A stretch of DNA of 64,000 nucleotides from CAZLNO01 sp964561005 (GTDB lineage: Bacteria > Pseudomonadota > Alphaproteobacteria > Kiloniellales > Rhodovibrionaceae). The stretch spans positions 8,712 to 72,711 of the forward strand of contig CAZLNO010000004.1 of the NCBI GenBank assembly GCA_964561005.1. Direction: 5' to 3'. Position 1 is the first letter of the stretch. Every line of letters begins with the position of its first letter. Shown here piece after piece: positions 10,360-19,332 of the stretch. The position numbers and the translations under genes are program-made. The notes below the pieces were generated by a model. It was not told where the DNA came from. It worked only from the letters and a program-made list of their open reading frames with translations, and did not search any database.

Positions 10360-10445
10360 ACGCGCGACAGGGACCGGCCGCGGCCGGCGAGGGTGCGCCG
10401 GGAGGCGGCCCACGCACGGGCCAGACCTCAATCATCGGTCCCCTC

Positions 10446-10474
10446 TTGCACTCCCGCCGCGTCTTCGTTATGTG
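10446..10474 (+). promoter_or_regulatory. Promoter of tRNA-Glu
   Basis: A -35 TTGCAC (10446-10451) and a -10 TATGTG (10469-10474) are separated by 17 bases. They would start transcription near 10481, 17 bases before the tRNA. Confidence 0.55.
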
Positions 10475-10497
10475 AGGGCGCCGTAGCGCACCGCAGC

Positions 10498-10573
10498 GTC
10501 CCCATCGTCTAGTGGTTTAGGACTCCGCTCTTTCAAGGCGGCAACGCGGGTTCGAATCCCGCTGGGGACGCCA
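10498..10573 (+). tRNA. tRNA-Glu (TTC)
   Basis: The acceptor stem GTCCCCA (10498-10504) pairs with TGGGGAC (10563-10569), followed by discriminator G and an encoded CCA (10571-10573). The anticodon loop CTTTCAA carries TTC on a five-pair stem. The T arm contains GGTTCGAATCC. The 3' end is the edge of a recombinase remnant. Confidence 0.97.
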
Positions 10574-10741
10574 TTCCTCCACGAAAGTGGGCACTTCCTC
10601 TGCATCGCTATCATCGCGCTGAATGTGCTCGGCGAGCGCCTCGCTTGGACCGCTGAGACGGACCTCGTCATCGCCGACCACGATGCGGCTGACGAAATGG
10701 CGGAGGTAGGCCTTCCGAAAGCCGGGGCTGCCGCCGGTATT
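10571..10741 (-). pseudogene. C-terminal remnant of a site-specific serine recombinase
   Basis: Read on the minus strand, about 57 codons (10741 to 10571) give GFRKAYLRHFVSRIVV, DDEVRLSGPSEAL and EEVPTFVEEWR. This resembles the extreme C-terminus of large resolvase-type recombinases of Alphaproteobacteria. The frame then runs into antisense tRNA-Glu (RDSNPRCRLERAES) and stops at 10517. No catalytic or zinc-ribbon part remains; upstream the frame is replaced by the EEP gene. It looks like the scar of an element that integrated at the tRNA and was lost or replaced. Confidence 0.6.
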
Positions 10742-11732
10742 ACAACGCGAACGCCGCCACCAGGGGCGCGTGATAGCTTTCCGGACTGTTGTGGGCGCTG
10801 GCGAAGGCGACGAGTTCGTCGCCCAGGCTCTCGTTGTCGATGCGTACCTCGCGCAGCCGCGCCGCCAGCGCCCGCGAGGCCAGGAGGTGGTCCAGCATCG
10901 CCTTGTGGCCGGCGTGCAGCACCGTGAAGCGCCGCTCGGCGGGGACGCTGCCCTCCAGGCAGACGAGGCTGCGCATGGCCAGGGCGGCGTTGCCGGTGTC
11001 GTCCACGTCGGCGCGCAGCACCCGCAGCGGCATCTCGCGCTCCTCGGCATTGCAGTCGCCGCAGACGCATAGCAGGGCGTCGGGCTCCCGGTCGAAGATG
11101 TCCTCCACGGCCAGGCGCGTCTCGGTCGCCTGGCCGATCCGTTTCACCGTCGCCAGGAAGAACCCCTCGGCCCAGCCGGCCACGCTCTTCCAGGCGAAAC
11201 TGTCCTCCTTCTGCCCCGCCACATGGGCGGCCAGCGGCGCGCGCAGGTGCAGGTTGAAGACGTGCAGGTGCCGGCCGTCGGGCAGGGCGACGGCGGCGTA
11301 GAGCACCGGCCGCTCCCAGCGCACCGGCGCGGCCTCCGCAACCGGCGGTCGGGGCGTGACGGGACGGTAGGACGGCGGCGGGATCAACTCGTGCCGGATG
11401 TCGCGATGGTCCGCGATGGCATGGCGGCTGAGGATGACCAGGTTGTGCTTGTCCGCCACCCCGTGGTCCGGCCCGGCGGGCGAGGTGGTCGCCACGCGAT
11501 GAAAGCCTTCGTAGTCGGTGCCCGCGAGCAGCTCCGCCAGGGCGCGCAGCTCGCGCGGCCCGCCGCCGGCGGGCTTCTGGCCGTTGACCTCCTGCAGGCA
11601 GAGGACGTCGGCCTCCAGGCGCTCGAGCTGCGGGCGCAGCACCCGGATGCGCGCGGACAGCGGCGGGTCCGCGTCGGGGCGATCGTCCAGGTTCTCCAGG
11701 TTGAAAGTGGCGATGCGCAGCGGCATGGCCAT
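10740..11732 (-). CDS. Endonuclease/exonuclease/phosphatase family protein
   Basis: The 330-residue protein has the EEP fold: N-terminal RIATFNLENLDD, the metal glutamate in VLCLQEVNGQ (about residue 47), NLVILSRHAI, HLHVFNLHLRAP and the CGDCNAEE block. It lacks a signal peptide. The substrate (DNA, phospholipid or nucleotide) cannot be told. Its stop touches the recombinase remnant, so its 3' end lies at the integration scar. The start may be the second ATG two codons in (MPLRIATF). Confidence 0.8.
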   Translation of the reverse strand: MAMPLRIATFNLENLDDRPDADPPLSARIRVLRPQLERLEADVLCLQEVNGQKPAGGGPRELRALAELLAGTDYEGFHRVATTSPAGPDHGVADKHNLVILSRHAIADHRDIRHELIPPPSYRPVTPRPPVAEAAPVRWERPVLYAAVALPDGRHLHVFNLHLRAPLAAHVAGQKEDSFAWKSVAGWAEGFFLATVKRIGQATETRLAVEDIFDREPDALLCVCGDCNAEEREMPLRVLRADVDDTGNAALAMRSLVCLEGSVPAERRFTVLHAGHKAMLDHLLASRALAARLREVRIDNESLGDELVAFASAHNSPESYHAPLVAAFAL

Positions 11733-11780
11733 GCGCGCCTCCCCTCTTCTCGCGCGGATGTGCTGGGCCGGGGACGGGCG

Positions 11781-12200
11781 TCAGCCGCCGATCTTGAACC
11801 GCAGGTGGTCCAGGCCGGCGCGGTAGATCGCCTGCAGCGCCGCCACCGCCTCGCTCTTGGACACGCCGTCGGGCTCGAAGGCGCTGGACCAGTGCAGCGT
11901 GCAGCTCGTCTCGTCGTCGGCGACCACCTGCAAAGTGGCTTGATAGTCGCGCACGGGCAGGGGACCGCTGACCAGGCTGTAGGTGTAGGCCATCGCCTCG
12001 TCGTCCGTGTCCTCCAGTCGCTCCACCACCAGGGTCTCGGCGCCGACGTCCAGCTTGCGCACCACCTGGGTTCCCTCGCGATCCTCTTCGCAATGCAACA
12101 CGCCCGGATGCCAGTCGGCGATGGCCGTGAAGTCGCCGACGACCTCCCAGACCCGGCTTGCGGGGACATAGAGCTTGGCGGATTCGCTGACGCGGGTCAT
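11781..12200 (-). CDS. SRPBCC (START-like) family protein
   Basis: The 139-residue protein has the helix-grip fold: SAKLYVPASRVWEVVGDF, IADWHPGVLHCE, a central strand series and the long C-terminal helix SEAVAALQAIYRAGLDHL. Members bind small hydrophobic molecules in a deep cavity; the ligand is unknown. AAGGAGC lies just before the ATG on the minus strand. It is 48 bases upstream of the EEP gene on the same strand. Confidence 0.85.
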   Translation of the reverse strand: MTRVSESAKLYVPASRVWEVVGDFTAIADWHPGVLHCEEDREGTQVVRKLDVGAETLVVERLEDTDDEAMAYTYSLVSGPLPVRDYQATLQVVADDETSCTLHWSSAFEPDGVSKSEAVAALQAIYRAGLDHLRFKIGG

Positions 12201-12376
12201 GGAAGCTCCTTGCGCTGTGATGGGGCGCGGTCAGACGGCCCGGACGCCGCCTTCCGGGCATATCTTTACCGAAAGGAAACCAAACGGCCATAGGGAGAGG
12301 CGTGGGCTGCGCGAATCGCCCGGGCGCCGCGGCGGCCCCGCCAGGCGCAGGAAGGCACGAGACCGCGAGGGGCAGG

Positions 12377-12520
12377 ATGTACATTTCCCTGAACATGCTC
12401 GAACCGCTGCTGGCGCTTCTGGCCGGGATCGTGATCCTGGTGCAGCCCAGGCTGGCCCCGTACCTCATCGCCGTCTACCTGATCGTGGTCGGCATTCTGG
12501 GCCTGCTGCCCTACGTCTAG
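12377..12520 (+). CDS. Small membrane protein, DUF3096 family
   Basis: A 47-residue protein made of two hydrophobic segments (PLLALLAGIVILVQP and LIAVYLIVVGILGLLP) joined by a short turn, as in DUF3096. It has AGGGGCAGG before ATG 12377. It is probably an inner-membrane hairpin; function unknown. Confidence 0.75.
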   Translation: MYISLNMLEPLLALLAGIVILVQPRLAPYLIAVYLIVVGILGLLPYV

Positions 12521-12536
12521 CGACGGCGCGCGACGC

Positions 12537-12971
12537 TCAGGGAGCCGCTTTCGGGATGCCGGCGGCCTCGGGCGGGCTCGTGTCTTCCTGGGTGTCGCGG
12601 ATCGCCGTGGCGGTCAGCTTGACCTCGTCCACCGCCTTGTCGAAGAAGGTGTCCATCCGCCGCGCCATCTCCGGCGACAGGCGCACGAGCTTGGAGCGCG
12701 CGTCGGCGGGATTGTGCTCCTCGCGCACGAGCCCGCGACGGATGGCGGCGTCCAGGTACTTCCCAGCAGTGTGGGGACTCTTCACCGCCGTCATGGCGGC
12801 CAGCGCATCGGTCTTGCGCATGGCGCCGCCGGAGCGCCAAAGCGTGGTCAGCAGGTCCCAGTAGGCCGTCGAGTAGAACTCCTGGTCGCCTTCGAAGATG
12901 GTCAGCCAGTGCCGGCCGATCCGATCGATCATTTCCAGATAGGCGCGGCGCGTGCGCGGCGGGTAGCTCAT
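12537..12971 (-). CDS. MarR-like winged-helix regulator
   Basis: The protein of about 144 residues carries a winged-helix fold. A dimerisation helix (TRRAYLEMIDRIGRHW) comes first, then the recognition region MRKTDALAAMTAVKSPHTAGKY and the wing REEHNPADARSKLVRLSPE. This fits a MarR-type transcriptional regulator, although it lacks the classical DXRXXR wording except in DARSK. ATG 12971 (MSYPPRT) is chosen; a GTG at 13013 would add 14 residues. It is divergent from the His-rich gene, with 227 bases between them, which it may control. Confidence 0.72.
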   Translation of the reverse strand: MSYPPRTRRAYLEMIDRIGRHWLTIFEGDQEFYSTAYWDLLTTLWRSGGAMRKTDALAAMTAVKSPHTAGKYLDAAIRRGLVREEHNPADARSKLVRLSPEMARRMDTFFDKAVDEVKLTATAIRDTQEDTSPPEAAGIPKAAP

Positions 12972-13108
12972 GGCGGCGGCCTTGCGGGCAGATGTCAGCG
13001 AGATTGCATTCACAATTGCGTGTACGTGGCTGGCCCGGTCGGGTCAAGTCCCCGGTGAACCGCGCCGCATGACCGCTGTCCGCCGGACGATGTCGAGCAT
13101 CCGCACAT

Positions 13109-13198
13109 TTGATTGTAACTTTGCATGCATATATGATCGCTCTTATGGACGCGACGGGAAGGGCCGTCAACACCACCGGCAACGGGAGAGTGGATCCC
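13109..13198 (+). promoter_or_regulatory. Leader of the His/Tyr-rich gene with AT-rich palindromic core
   Basis: The intergenic region shared by the MarR-like gene and the His-rich gene has an AT-rich stretch, CTTTGCATGCATATATGATC (13119-13138), containing the palindrome TGCATGCA. It is unlike the surrounding GC-rich DNA and is a plausible promoter/operator. GGGAGAG before ATG 13199 is the ribosome-binding site. Confidence 0.35.
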
Positions 13199-13627
13199 AT
13201 GACCCTCCGACCAGGACTGCGCATCCGACTGGCCGTGCCGATCCTCGCCGCCGCCCTTGCGGCCACGCTGCTGGCCTTCCCCGGGCCCGCCGCCGCCGGT
13301 GACCACGGTCGCCATGGTGACCACGACGCGTACAAGATCGGCAAGATTGTCGGCTCCCTGCTGCACTACGCCTACGGCGGCAAGTACCACCACAAGCCTT
13401 ACCACGGCTACAAGGGCCATCATTACAAATCCAAGAAATATTACCACAAAAAACACAGCTATCACCACGAATCGCAACGCTATTATCACAAGAAATACTA
13501 CAGCAAGCACCATCGCGGGCACGGCTACCATCGCGGCTACGGCCACCATCGCGGCTACGGCCACCATCGCGGATATCACGGCGGCTACCGCCACCGCTAC
13601 GGACATGGCGGCGGGCATCATCCCTGA
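13199..13627 (+). CDS. Secreted His/Tyr/Lys/Gly-rich repeat protein
   Basis: The 142-residue product starts with a signal peptide (residues 1-32, ending GPAAAG). The mature part is almost wholly His, Tyr, Lys, Gly and Arg, with motifs such as KYHHKPYHGY, KKYYHKKH and repeated HRGYGH. The DNA holds an 18-base tandem unit (13529-13546, 13547-13564, then a partial copy). His clusters suggest metal binding; Tyr/Lys/Gly richness also fits a surface or matrix protein. The codons of the middle part (AAA, TAT, CAC) are more AT-rich than the neighbours. No catalytic domain is seen. Confidence 0.72.
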   Translation: MTLRPGLRIRLAVPILAAALAATLLAFPGPAAAGDHGRHGDHDAYKIGKIVGSLLHYAYGGKYHHKPYHGYKGHHYKSKKYYHKKHSYHHESQRYYHKKYYSKHHRGHGYHRGYGHHRGYGHHRGYHGGYRHRYGHGGGHHP

Positions 13628-13876
13628 CCGCCGACCCCAAAGCCCCTTTTCGCCTCATCATCGATGCCTCCCCACCTCGGAGGGTCGCCCCGGCGACTCT
13701 CCTTCTTTCTCGACCAAGGCGACACCGCGCGCCCTGATGACGGTTTAGCTGAACTAACGCATACTCTGAAAAATCGTCGTTTGTGACCTCTGCAAGGCAG
13801 GCGTATCTCTTGTGGCAAGAGGCTTGGCGGGCTTGAACGACCGTCAAGATAAACTTGAACCCAACAGGAGATCGCC

Positions 13877-14158
13877 ATGAGCACGATCGAGATTGTCTCC
13901 TTTCCGAAGGCGGCGCGGGCGCCGGAGCCCGCGCAAAGCTGGCTGGCGGCGCGGCTGCATGCGGTGGGCGACGCGCTCGACCGGGCGGCGGCCCGACGCG
14001 CCCGGCGTCGGCTGCTGCGGCGGTCGGCGCTGGAACTGAACCGCCTGGACGACAAGACGCTGGAGGACATCGGCATCCCGCGCGGCCGGATTCACGAAAT
14101 CGCGGACGCCAAGGTGGGTTCCGAGGCCCTCTGGCTCGCCGGCCCCCCACGGGCCTGA
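13877..14158 (+). CDS. DUF1127 domain protein
   Basis: The 93-residue protein ends with the short Arg-rich DUF1127 helix pair: RRLLRRSALELNRLDDKTLEDIGIPRGRI is covered by residues 54-74 and its flanks. CAGGAGA stands seven bases before ATG 13877. Some short DUF1127 proteins in this class act in RNA turnover and phosphate or stress adaptation; this longer form has an N-terminal extension of unknown role. A second small gene follows 41 bases downstream. Confidence 0.8.
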   Translation: MSTIEIVSFPKAARAPEPAQSWLAARLHAVGDALDRAAARRARRRLLRRSALELNRLDDKTLEDIGIPRGRIHEIADAKVGSEALWLAGPPRA

Positions 14159-14199
14159 ACCGCCGTGTCGTTCCCGTGGCCAGGACAGGAGAATTGAGC

Positions 14200-14394
14200 A
14201 TGATCTGGAGCACGCATCCGCACATCCAGGCCTACGGCCGGCAGGCGGCGCGGCTGCGGTCGCGGGCCATCGGCCGGGCGGCGACGGCTTTGCTGTCAAG
14301 TCTCGGCCGGAGTTCGCCGCGGCCGCGGCCGCGTCGGCCGGCGGACCCCACGGACGCTCCGCCGCCGTCGCTGGCCGTGCCGGGGCGAGGCTGA
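14200..14394 (+). CDS. Small basic protein, hypothetical
   Basis: A 64-residue product starting IWSTHPHIQAYGRQAARL, with an Arg-rich helix followed by a Pro/Arg-rich tail. AGGAGA sits seven bases before ATG 14200, which makes translation likely. Its place directly after the DUF1127 gene suggests cotranscription. I do not recognise a family. Confidence 0.5.
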   Translation: MIWSTHPHIQAYGRQAARLRSRAIGRAATALLSSLGRSSPRPRPRRPADPTDAPPPSLAVPGRG

Positions 14395-14511
14395 GCATCC
14401 CAAGGCGTTGGCGCCGTCGTGAGGGCGCGTGAGCGGCGGCGGCGCCAACGGGCGGTTTCGTTTCGCGGCGGGGCGTCCTAGATTGTCGGTGGAGACAGCA
14501 GGGGACGCATC

Positions 14512-15894
14512 ATGGCCGCTTACGACTACGACCTCTTCGTCATCGGCGCCGGTTCGGGCGGGGTGCGCGGGGCCCGCATGGCCGCCGCCACCGGCGCGCG
14601 CGTGGGCATCGCCGAGATGGACCGCTTCGGCGGGACCTGCGTCATCCGCGGCTGTGTCCCCAAGAAGCTGCTGGCCTACGCCGCGCACTTCCGCGAGGAC
14701 TTCGAGGATGCGGCGGCTTATGGCTGGACGGTGGGCGAGCCGGCCTTCGACTGGCTGAGCCTGATCCACAACAAGGACCAGGAGATCGACCGCCTGGAGC
14801 GCATCTACCAGAAGCTGCTGGGCGACGCCGGGGTGGACGTTCATATCGGGCGCGCGCGGCTGATCGACGCGCACACCATCGCGCTGGACGAGGACCACCG
14901 GATCACGGCCGACAAGATCCTGATCGCCGTGGGCGGCCACGGCGTCGTCCCCGACATCCCCGGCCACGAACACGGCTTCACCTCGCGCGAGGCCTTCCAC
15001 CTGACCGAGCTGCCCAGGCGCATCGTCGTGGTCGGCGGCGGCTACATCGCCGTGGAGTTCGCCGGCATCTTCAACGGCCTGGGTGCGCAGGTGATGCAGC
15101 TCTACCGTCGCGACCGCATCCTGCGCGGCTTCGACGACGACGTGCGCGACACGCTCAGCGAGGAGATCCGCAAGAAGGGTATCGACCTGCGCACCCACAC
15201 CAATCCGGCGGCCATCGACAAGTGCCCGGACGGGCGGCTGATCGTGCGGCTGGAGGACGGCGACACCGTGGAAACCGACGCCGTCATGTTCGCCACCGGC
15301 CGCCGCCCCAACACGAACGGCCTGGGGCTGGAGCGCGCCGGGGTCAAGCTGGCCCACGACGGCGCCATCCTGGTGGACGCGTACAGCAAGACCTCGGTCG
15401 ACAACATCTATGCCGTGGGCGACGTCACCAACCGCATCCAGCTCACCCCGGTCGCCATCGCCGAGGCGATGGCCTTCGTCGACACGGCGTTCCGCGGCGT
15501 GCCCCGCGCCATGGACCATACCAACGTGCCCTCGGCGGTATTCAGCCAGCCGCCGGTGGCCACCGTGGGGTTCACCGAGGCCGAGGCCGCGCGCGCCGGC
15601 CACCGCCTGGAGATCTACCGCGCCACCTTCCGGCCGATGAAGCACACCCTGACCGGCCGGGACGAGAAGACCATGATGAAGCTGGTGGTCGACCACGATA
15701 CCCGGAAGGTGCTGGGCGTGCACATGGTGGGCCTGGACGCGCCGGAGATCATCCAGGGCATGGGCGTCGCCGTGAAGTGCGGGGCGACCAAGGAGGACTT
15801 CGACGCCACCGTCGGCATCCACCCAACCGCCGCGGAGGAGTTCGTCACCATGCGCACGCCGGTGAAGACGCCGGAAAAGGCCGCGGCGGAGTAG
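14512..15894 (+). CDS. gor: Glutathione-disulfide reductase
   Basis: The enzyme reduces GSSG with NADPH. It has 460 residues. The FAD-binding loop is VIGAGSGGVRGARMAA (10-25), the redox-active disulfide Cys43/Cys48 in GGTCVIRGCVPKK, and the NADPH loop VVGGGYIAVEFAG follows. The C-terminal dimerisation domain has VGIHPTAAEEFVTM with the catalytic His. GCAGGGGA precedes ATG 14512. Confidence 0.93.
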   Translation: MAAYDYDLFVIGAGSGGVRGARMAAATGARVGIAEMDRFGGTCVIRGCVPKKLLAYAAHFREDFEDAAAYGWTVGEPAFDWLSLIHNKDQEIDRLERIYQKLLGDAGVDVHIGRARLIDAHTIALDEDHRITADKILIAVGGHGVVPDIPGHEHGFTSREAFHLTELPRRIVVVGGGYIAVEFAGIFNGLGAQVMQLYRRDRILRGFDDDVRDTLSEEIRKKGIDLRTHTNPAAIDKCPDGRLIVRLEDGDTVETDAVMFATGRRPNTNGLGLERAGVKLAHDGAILVDAYSKTSVDNIYAVGDVTNRIQLTPVAIAEAMAFVDTAFRGVPRAMDHTNVPSAVFSQPPVATVGFTEAEAARAGHRLEIYRATFRPMKHTLTGRDEKTMMKLVVDHDTRKVLGVHMVGLDAPEIIQGMGVAVKCGATKEDFDATVGIHPTAAEEFVTMRTPVKTPEKAAAE

Positions 15895-15966
15895 CGCAAC
15901 CCGCCTTCGCGGCGGGCCACGGTCGACAGGCAGGATGACGCAAGCCAGGAGAAGGGAGCGCAGTTC

Positions 15967-16569
15967 ATGCGGACATGGGTTTTTGCGATGCTGACGGCGA
16001 TGGCGCCGCTGGCGGCGCCGGCGACGGCGCAGGCGGCGAGCCAGGACGGCAACTTCGCGCTGGAGGGCGTCGGCGCCGCGCCGTGCAGCGCCTTCGTCCA
16101 GGCGGCGGAGGAGAAGTCGAACATGTTCTGGAACATGGGCGGCTGGATCGACGGCTTCCTGACCGGCTACAACGCCTATGTCGACGACACCTTCGACGTG
16201 ACCTCCTTCGCGCCGAGCCAATCCACCGACCTGATCGCCAACTTCCTGAGCCGGCACTGCCAGGAGAACCCCGACCATCGCCTGGGCATGGTGATGAAGA
16301 GCCTGGTCGAGCGGCTGCACGACATCCGCCTTTCCCGCGGTTCGGAGGTCGTGGACGTCGAGGTCGGCGGCGAGACCTATCCGGTTTACGAGGACGTGAT
16401 GCGCCGCGCGCAGGAGAGGTTGAAGGCGAAGGGTCATTACAACGGCGCCCTCGACGGCAAGTTCGGGCCCAACACCCAGGCGGCGCTCAAGGCCTTCCAG
16501 CAGGCGCAGGGATTGCCGCAGAGCGGTGCGCCCGACCAGCCGACGCTGCTGCAGCTCCTGCTGAACTGA
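15967..16569 (+). CDS. Secreted peptidoglycan-binding protein
   Basis: The 200-residue protein has a signal peptide (residues 1-22, ending ATAQA). A middle domain contains two cysteines (in APCSAF and RHCQEN) that could form a disulfide and resembles Rap1a/HdeA-like periplasmic domains. Residues 140-200 are a peptidoglycan-binding module ([20 protein letters not shown] and [16 protein letters not shown]). AGGAGAAGGG is the ribosome-binding site. A GGCGGC-GAAA-GCCGCC hairpin without a T-run follows the stop (16570-16585). Confidence 0.78.
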   Translation: MRTWVFAMLTAMAPLAAPATAQAASQDGNFALEGVGAAPCSAFVQAAEEKSNMFWNMGGWIDGFLTGYNAYVDDTFDVTSFAPSQSTDLIANFLSRHCQENPDHRLGMVMKSLVERLHDIRLSRGSEVVDVEVGGETYPVYEDVMRRAQERLKAKGHYNGALDGKFGPNTQAALKAFQQAQGLPQSGAPDQPTLLQLLLN

Positions 16570-16708
16570 GGCGGCGAAAGCCGCCGCGCGAGCGCCGGGC
16601 GCGCAAGGTTCCCCTGGAATCGCGCCGCCGGGACGGCTACAACTCTCGGCCAGGAACGAGACGCCAACCGAACACGCCACGACACACGAGACGACAAGGA
16701 CGATGGAC

Positions 16709-18112
16709 ATGAGCGCGACGGCGAGCCACCAGGCCTGGCGCCCCGAGAGCTGGCGCGACAAGCCGATCCGGCAGGTGCCGAGCTATCCCGACCCCGACGC
16801 CCTGCGGCAGGTGGAGCAGGAGCTGGGGAAGTTCCCGCCGCTGGTCTTCGCCGGCGAGGCGCGCCAGCTCAAGGCGGACCTGGCGCAGGTGGCGGAGGGC
16901 AGGGCCTTCCTGCTGCAGGGCGGCGACTGCGCGGAGAGCTTCGCCGAGTTCAACGCCAACAACATCCGCGACACCTTCAAGGTGCTGTTGCAGATGGCCG
17001 TGGTGTTGACCTTCGGCGCCGGCTGCCCGGTGGTGAAGGTGGGGCGCATGGCCGGGCAGTTCGCCAAGCCGCGCTCCAGCGACACCGAGACGCAGAACGG
17101 CGTCGAACTCCCGGCCTACCGCGGCGACATCATCAACGCCATCGAGTTCGACGAGGCGGCGCGCACGCCCGATCCGCGGCGCATGCTCCGCGCCTACAAC
17201 CAGGCGGCGGCGACGCTGAACCTGCTGCGCGCCTTCGCCCAGGGCGGCCTGGCCGACCTGCACAAGGTGCATCGCTGGAACCTGGAGTTCGTCTCCGGGA
17301 GCCCGCAGGGCGAGCGCTACGAGGAGCTGGCCAGCCGCATCGACGAGGCGCTGGCGTTCATGGACGCCTGCGGAATCAACTCCGGCTCGGTGCCGCAGAT
17401 GCACGAGACCGACTTCTACACCAGCCACGAGGCCCTGCTGCTGAACTACGAGGAGGCGTTCACCCGTGTCGACAGCCTGACCGGCGACTGGTACGACACC
17501 TCCGCGCATTTCCTGTGGATCGGCGATCGCACGCGCGACATCGACGAGGCGCACGTCGAGTTCCTGCGCGGCGTCAACAACCCGATCGGCCTGAAGTGCG
17601 GGCCGAAACTGGAGCCCGACGCCCTGCTGCGGCTGATCGAGACGCTCAACCCGGACAACGAGCCGGGCCGCCTGACGCTGATCAGCCGCATGGGCGCCGA
17701 CCAGATCGGCGACCACCTGCCCAGGCTGATCCGCGCGGTGGAGGGCGCCGGCCACAAGGTCGTGTGGTCCTGCGACCCGATGCACGGCAACACCCACAAG
17801 GCCAGCAGCGGCTTCAAGACCCGCGCCTTCGACCGCATCCTCTCCGAGGTGACGCAGTTCTTCGCCATCCATCGCGCGGAGGGCAGCTATCCCGGCGGGG
17901 TCCACTTCGAGATGACCGGACAGGACGTCACCGAGTGCCTGGGCGGGGCGCAGGCGATCAGCGAGGAGCGCCTGGGCGACCGCTATCACACCTACTGCGA
18001 CCCGCGCCTGAACGCCAACCAGGCGCTGGAGCTGGCCTTCCTGACGGCGCAGGAGCTGAAGGCCGGGCGCCAGGGAGCGGGCGCGAACGCCGGCGTCGCC
18101 GCGGCCGAGTAG
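16709..18112 (+). CDS. aroG: Class II DAHP synthase
   Basis: It condenses phosphoenolpyruvate and erythrose-4-phosphate, the first step of the shikimate pathway that supplies tyrosine. The 467-residue protein is the plant/actinobacterial type II form: [44 protein letters not shown] and [13 protein letters not shown]. The second of two close ATGs is chosen because AAGGA (16696-16700) is eight bases from 16709 but only two from 16703. It starts 139 bases after the previous gene. Confidence 0.92.
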   Translation: MSATASHQAWRPESWRDKPIRQVPSYPDPDALRQVEQELGKFPPLVFAGEARQLKADLAQVAEGRAFLLQGGDCAESFAEFNANNIRDTFKVLLQMAVVLTFGAGCPVVKVGRMAGQFAKPRSSDTETQNGVELPAYRGDIINAIEFDEAARTPDPRRMLRAYNQAAATLNLLRAFAQGGLADLHKVHRWNLEFVSGSPQGERYEELASRIDEALAFMDACGINSGSVPQMHETDFYTSHEALLLNYEEAFTRVDSLTGDWYDTSAHFLWIGDRTRDIDEAHVEFLRGVNNPIGLKCGPKLEPDALLRLIETLNPDNEPGRLTLISRMGADQIGDHLPRLIRAVEGAGHKVVWSCDPMHGNTHKASSGFKTRAFDRILSEVTQFFAIHRAEGSYPGGVHFEMTGQDVTECLGGAQAISEERLGDRYHTYCDPRLNANQALELAFLTAQELKAGRQGAGANAGVAAAE

Positions 18113-18129
18113 GCAGGCGGGGCGGCGTC

Positions 18130-19326
18130 GTGCCCGAGGAAACGAAAGCCGGGGCGCGCCGACAGGCCTGGCGGTATGACGGCCCGGCCCGCGGCTGGCC
18201 GCGCGACGAAGCCGACATCGCCGCCTGGACCGACGTCTATTTCCGGCGCACCAAGGAAGTGGTCGGCCGCTTCGGGGATGTGTCGGTCACCTACGCGCTG
18301 TTCATGCGCCGCCCGGTCGTCTCGGCGCCCCGCCTCGCCATCGAGTGGCTGCAGGGCGTGGCCGCGGCGCGCGGCTTCCAGGTGGAAATCGACCTGCGCC
18401 GGCCGGAGGGCAAGTGGGTCGGCGCCGGCGAGCCCATCATGTATGTGACCGGGCCGCTGCACGAACTGGTGGACCTGGAGACGATCTTCCTGGGCAAGCT
18501 GGGGCCGCCCTGCGTCGCGGCCTACAACGCCTACACCATGTGCAGCGACCTGCCGAAGGTCGCCTTCCTGGCGATGGACGCGCGGCACTGCGCCGGCTCG
18601 GAGATGGCGGAGTTGATGGCCTACGCCGCCTCGGTCGGTTCCGAGAAGGCGAAGCGCAAGGCCGGCGCGGTCGGCTTCATCGGCAACGCGACCGACGCCA
18701 CCGCCCACTACTTCGGCCAGACCGGCGGCAAGGGCACGATGCCGCACGCGCTGATCGGCTATGCCGGCTCGACGCTGCGGGCGGCGGAGATGTTCGCGGA
18801 GATCTACCCGGATGCGCCGCTGACGGTGCTGGTCGACTACTACGGCCAGGAGGTGAGCGACAGCCTGGCGGTCTGTCGCGCCTTTCCGGACAAGGCCGCG
18901 CGCGGCGAGATCGCGGTGCGCCTGGACATCGCCGGCAGCCGCTTCATGGAGGGGCTGGAGCCCTCGAAGTCCTACGCGGTGCTGGAGCGCAACGCGCCCT
19001 ACGCGATTCGCGGCTACCGCACCGAGGACGAACTGCGCTACCTGGTGGGCGGCGGCACCTCGGCGGCGGCCATCTGGGCCATGCGGGAGGCCCTGGATCA
19101 AGCCGGCTTCCCGAAGACGAAAATCGTCGCCTCCAGTGGCTTCGGCCCCCTGAAGTGCAAGGTCATGGCCGTCGCCGATGCCCCGATCGACGTCGTCGGC
19201 ACCGGGAGCTACCTGCCCGAGAAGTGGACGGAGACCTATGCCACCGCCGATGTCGTCGAATACGACGGCAAGCCCAGCGTCAAGGTGGGCCGCGAATTCC
19301 TGCTGCGGAAAAGAGACCAGCGGTAA
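18130..19326 (+). CDS. pncB: Nicotinate phosphoribosyltransferase family protein
   Basis: The protein should join nicotinate to PRPP for NAD salvage. It has 398 residues from GTG 18130, 17 bases after aroG; no ATG fits. Family features are an N-terminal region with YFRRTKEVV and FMRRPVVSAP, then the centre with AMDARHCAGSEMAEL, GFIGNATDAT, and GGKGTMPHALIGYAGST. The C-terminal half has VLVDYYGQEVSDSLAVCRAF and SSGFGPLKCKVM. It differs from the E. coli PncB group, so nicotinate is the likely but not proven substrate. A palindromic repeat lies directly downstream. Confidence 0.75.
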   Translation: MPEETKAGARRQAWRYDGPARGWPRDEADIAAWTDVYFRRTKEVVGRFGDVSVTYALFMRRPVVSAPRLAIEWLQGVAAARGFQVEIDLRRPEGKWVGAGEPIMYVTGPLHELVDLETIFLGKLGPPCVAAYNAYTMCSDLPKVAFLAMDARHCAGSEMAELMAYAASVGSEKAKRKAGAVGFIGNATDATAHYFGQTGGKGTMPHALIGYAGSTLRAAEMFAEIYPDAPLTVLVDYYGQEVSDSLAVCRAFPDKAARGEIAVRLDIAGSRFMEGLEPSKSYAVLERNAPYAIRGYRTEDELRYLVGGGTSAAAIWAMREALDQAGFPKTKIVASSGFGPLKCKVMAVADAPIDVVGTGSYLPEKWTETYATADVVEYDGKPSVKVGREFLLRKRDQR

Positions 19327-19332
19327 TCACTT

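Noticed and set aside
13501..13580. Short tandem repeats as a possible CRISPR array
   Set aside because: The 18-base units are contiguous, without spacers, and encode repeated HRGYGH residues in a protein. No cas genes are present.
15900..15916. CCCGCC-TTCGC-GGCGGG hairpin after gor as a terminator
   Set aside because: The stem has only six pairs and no T-run on either strand, so it is not supported as a terminator.
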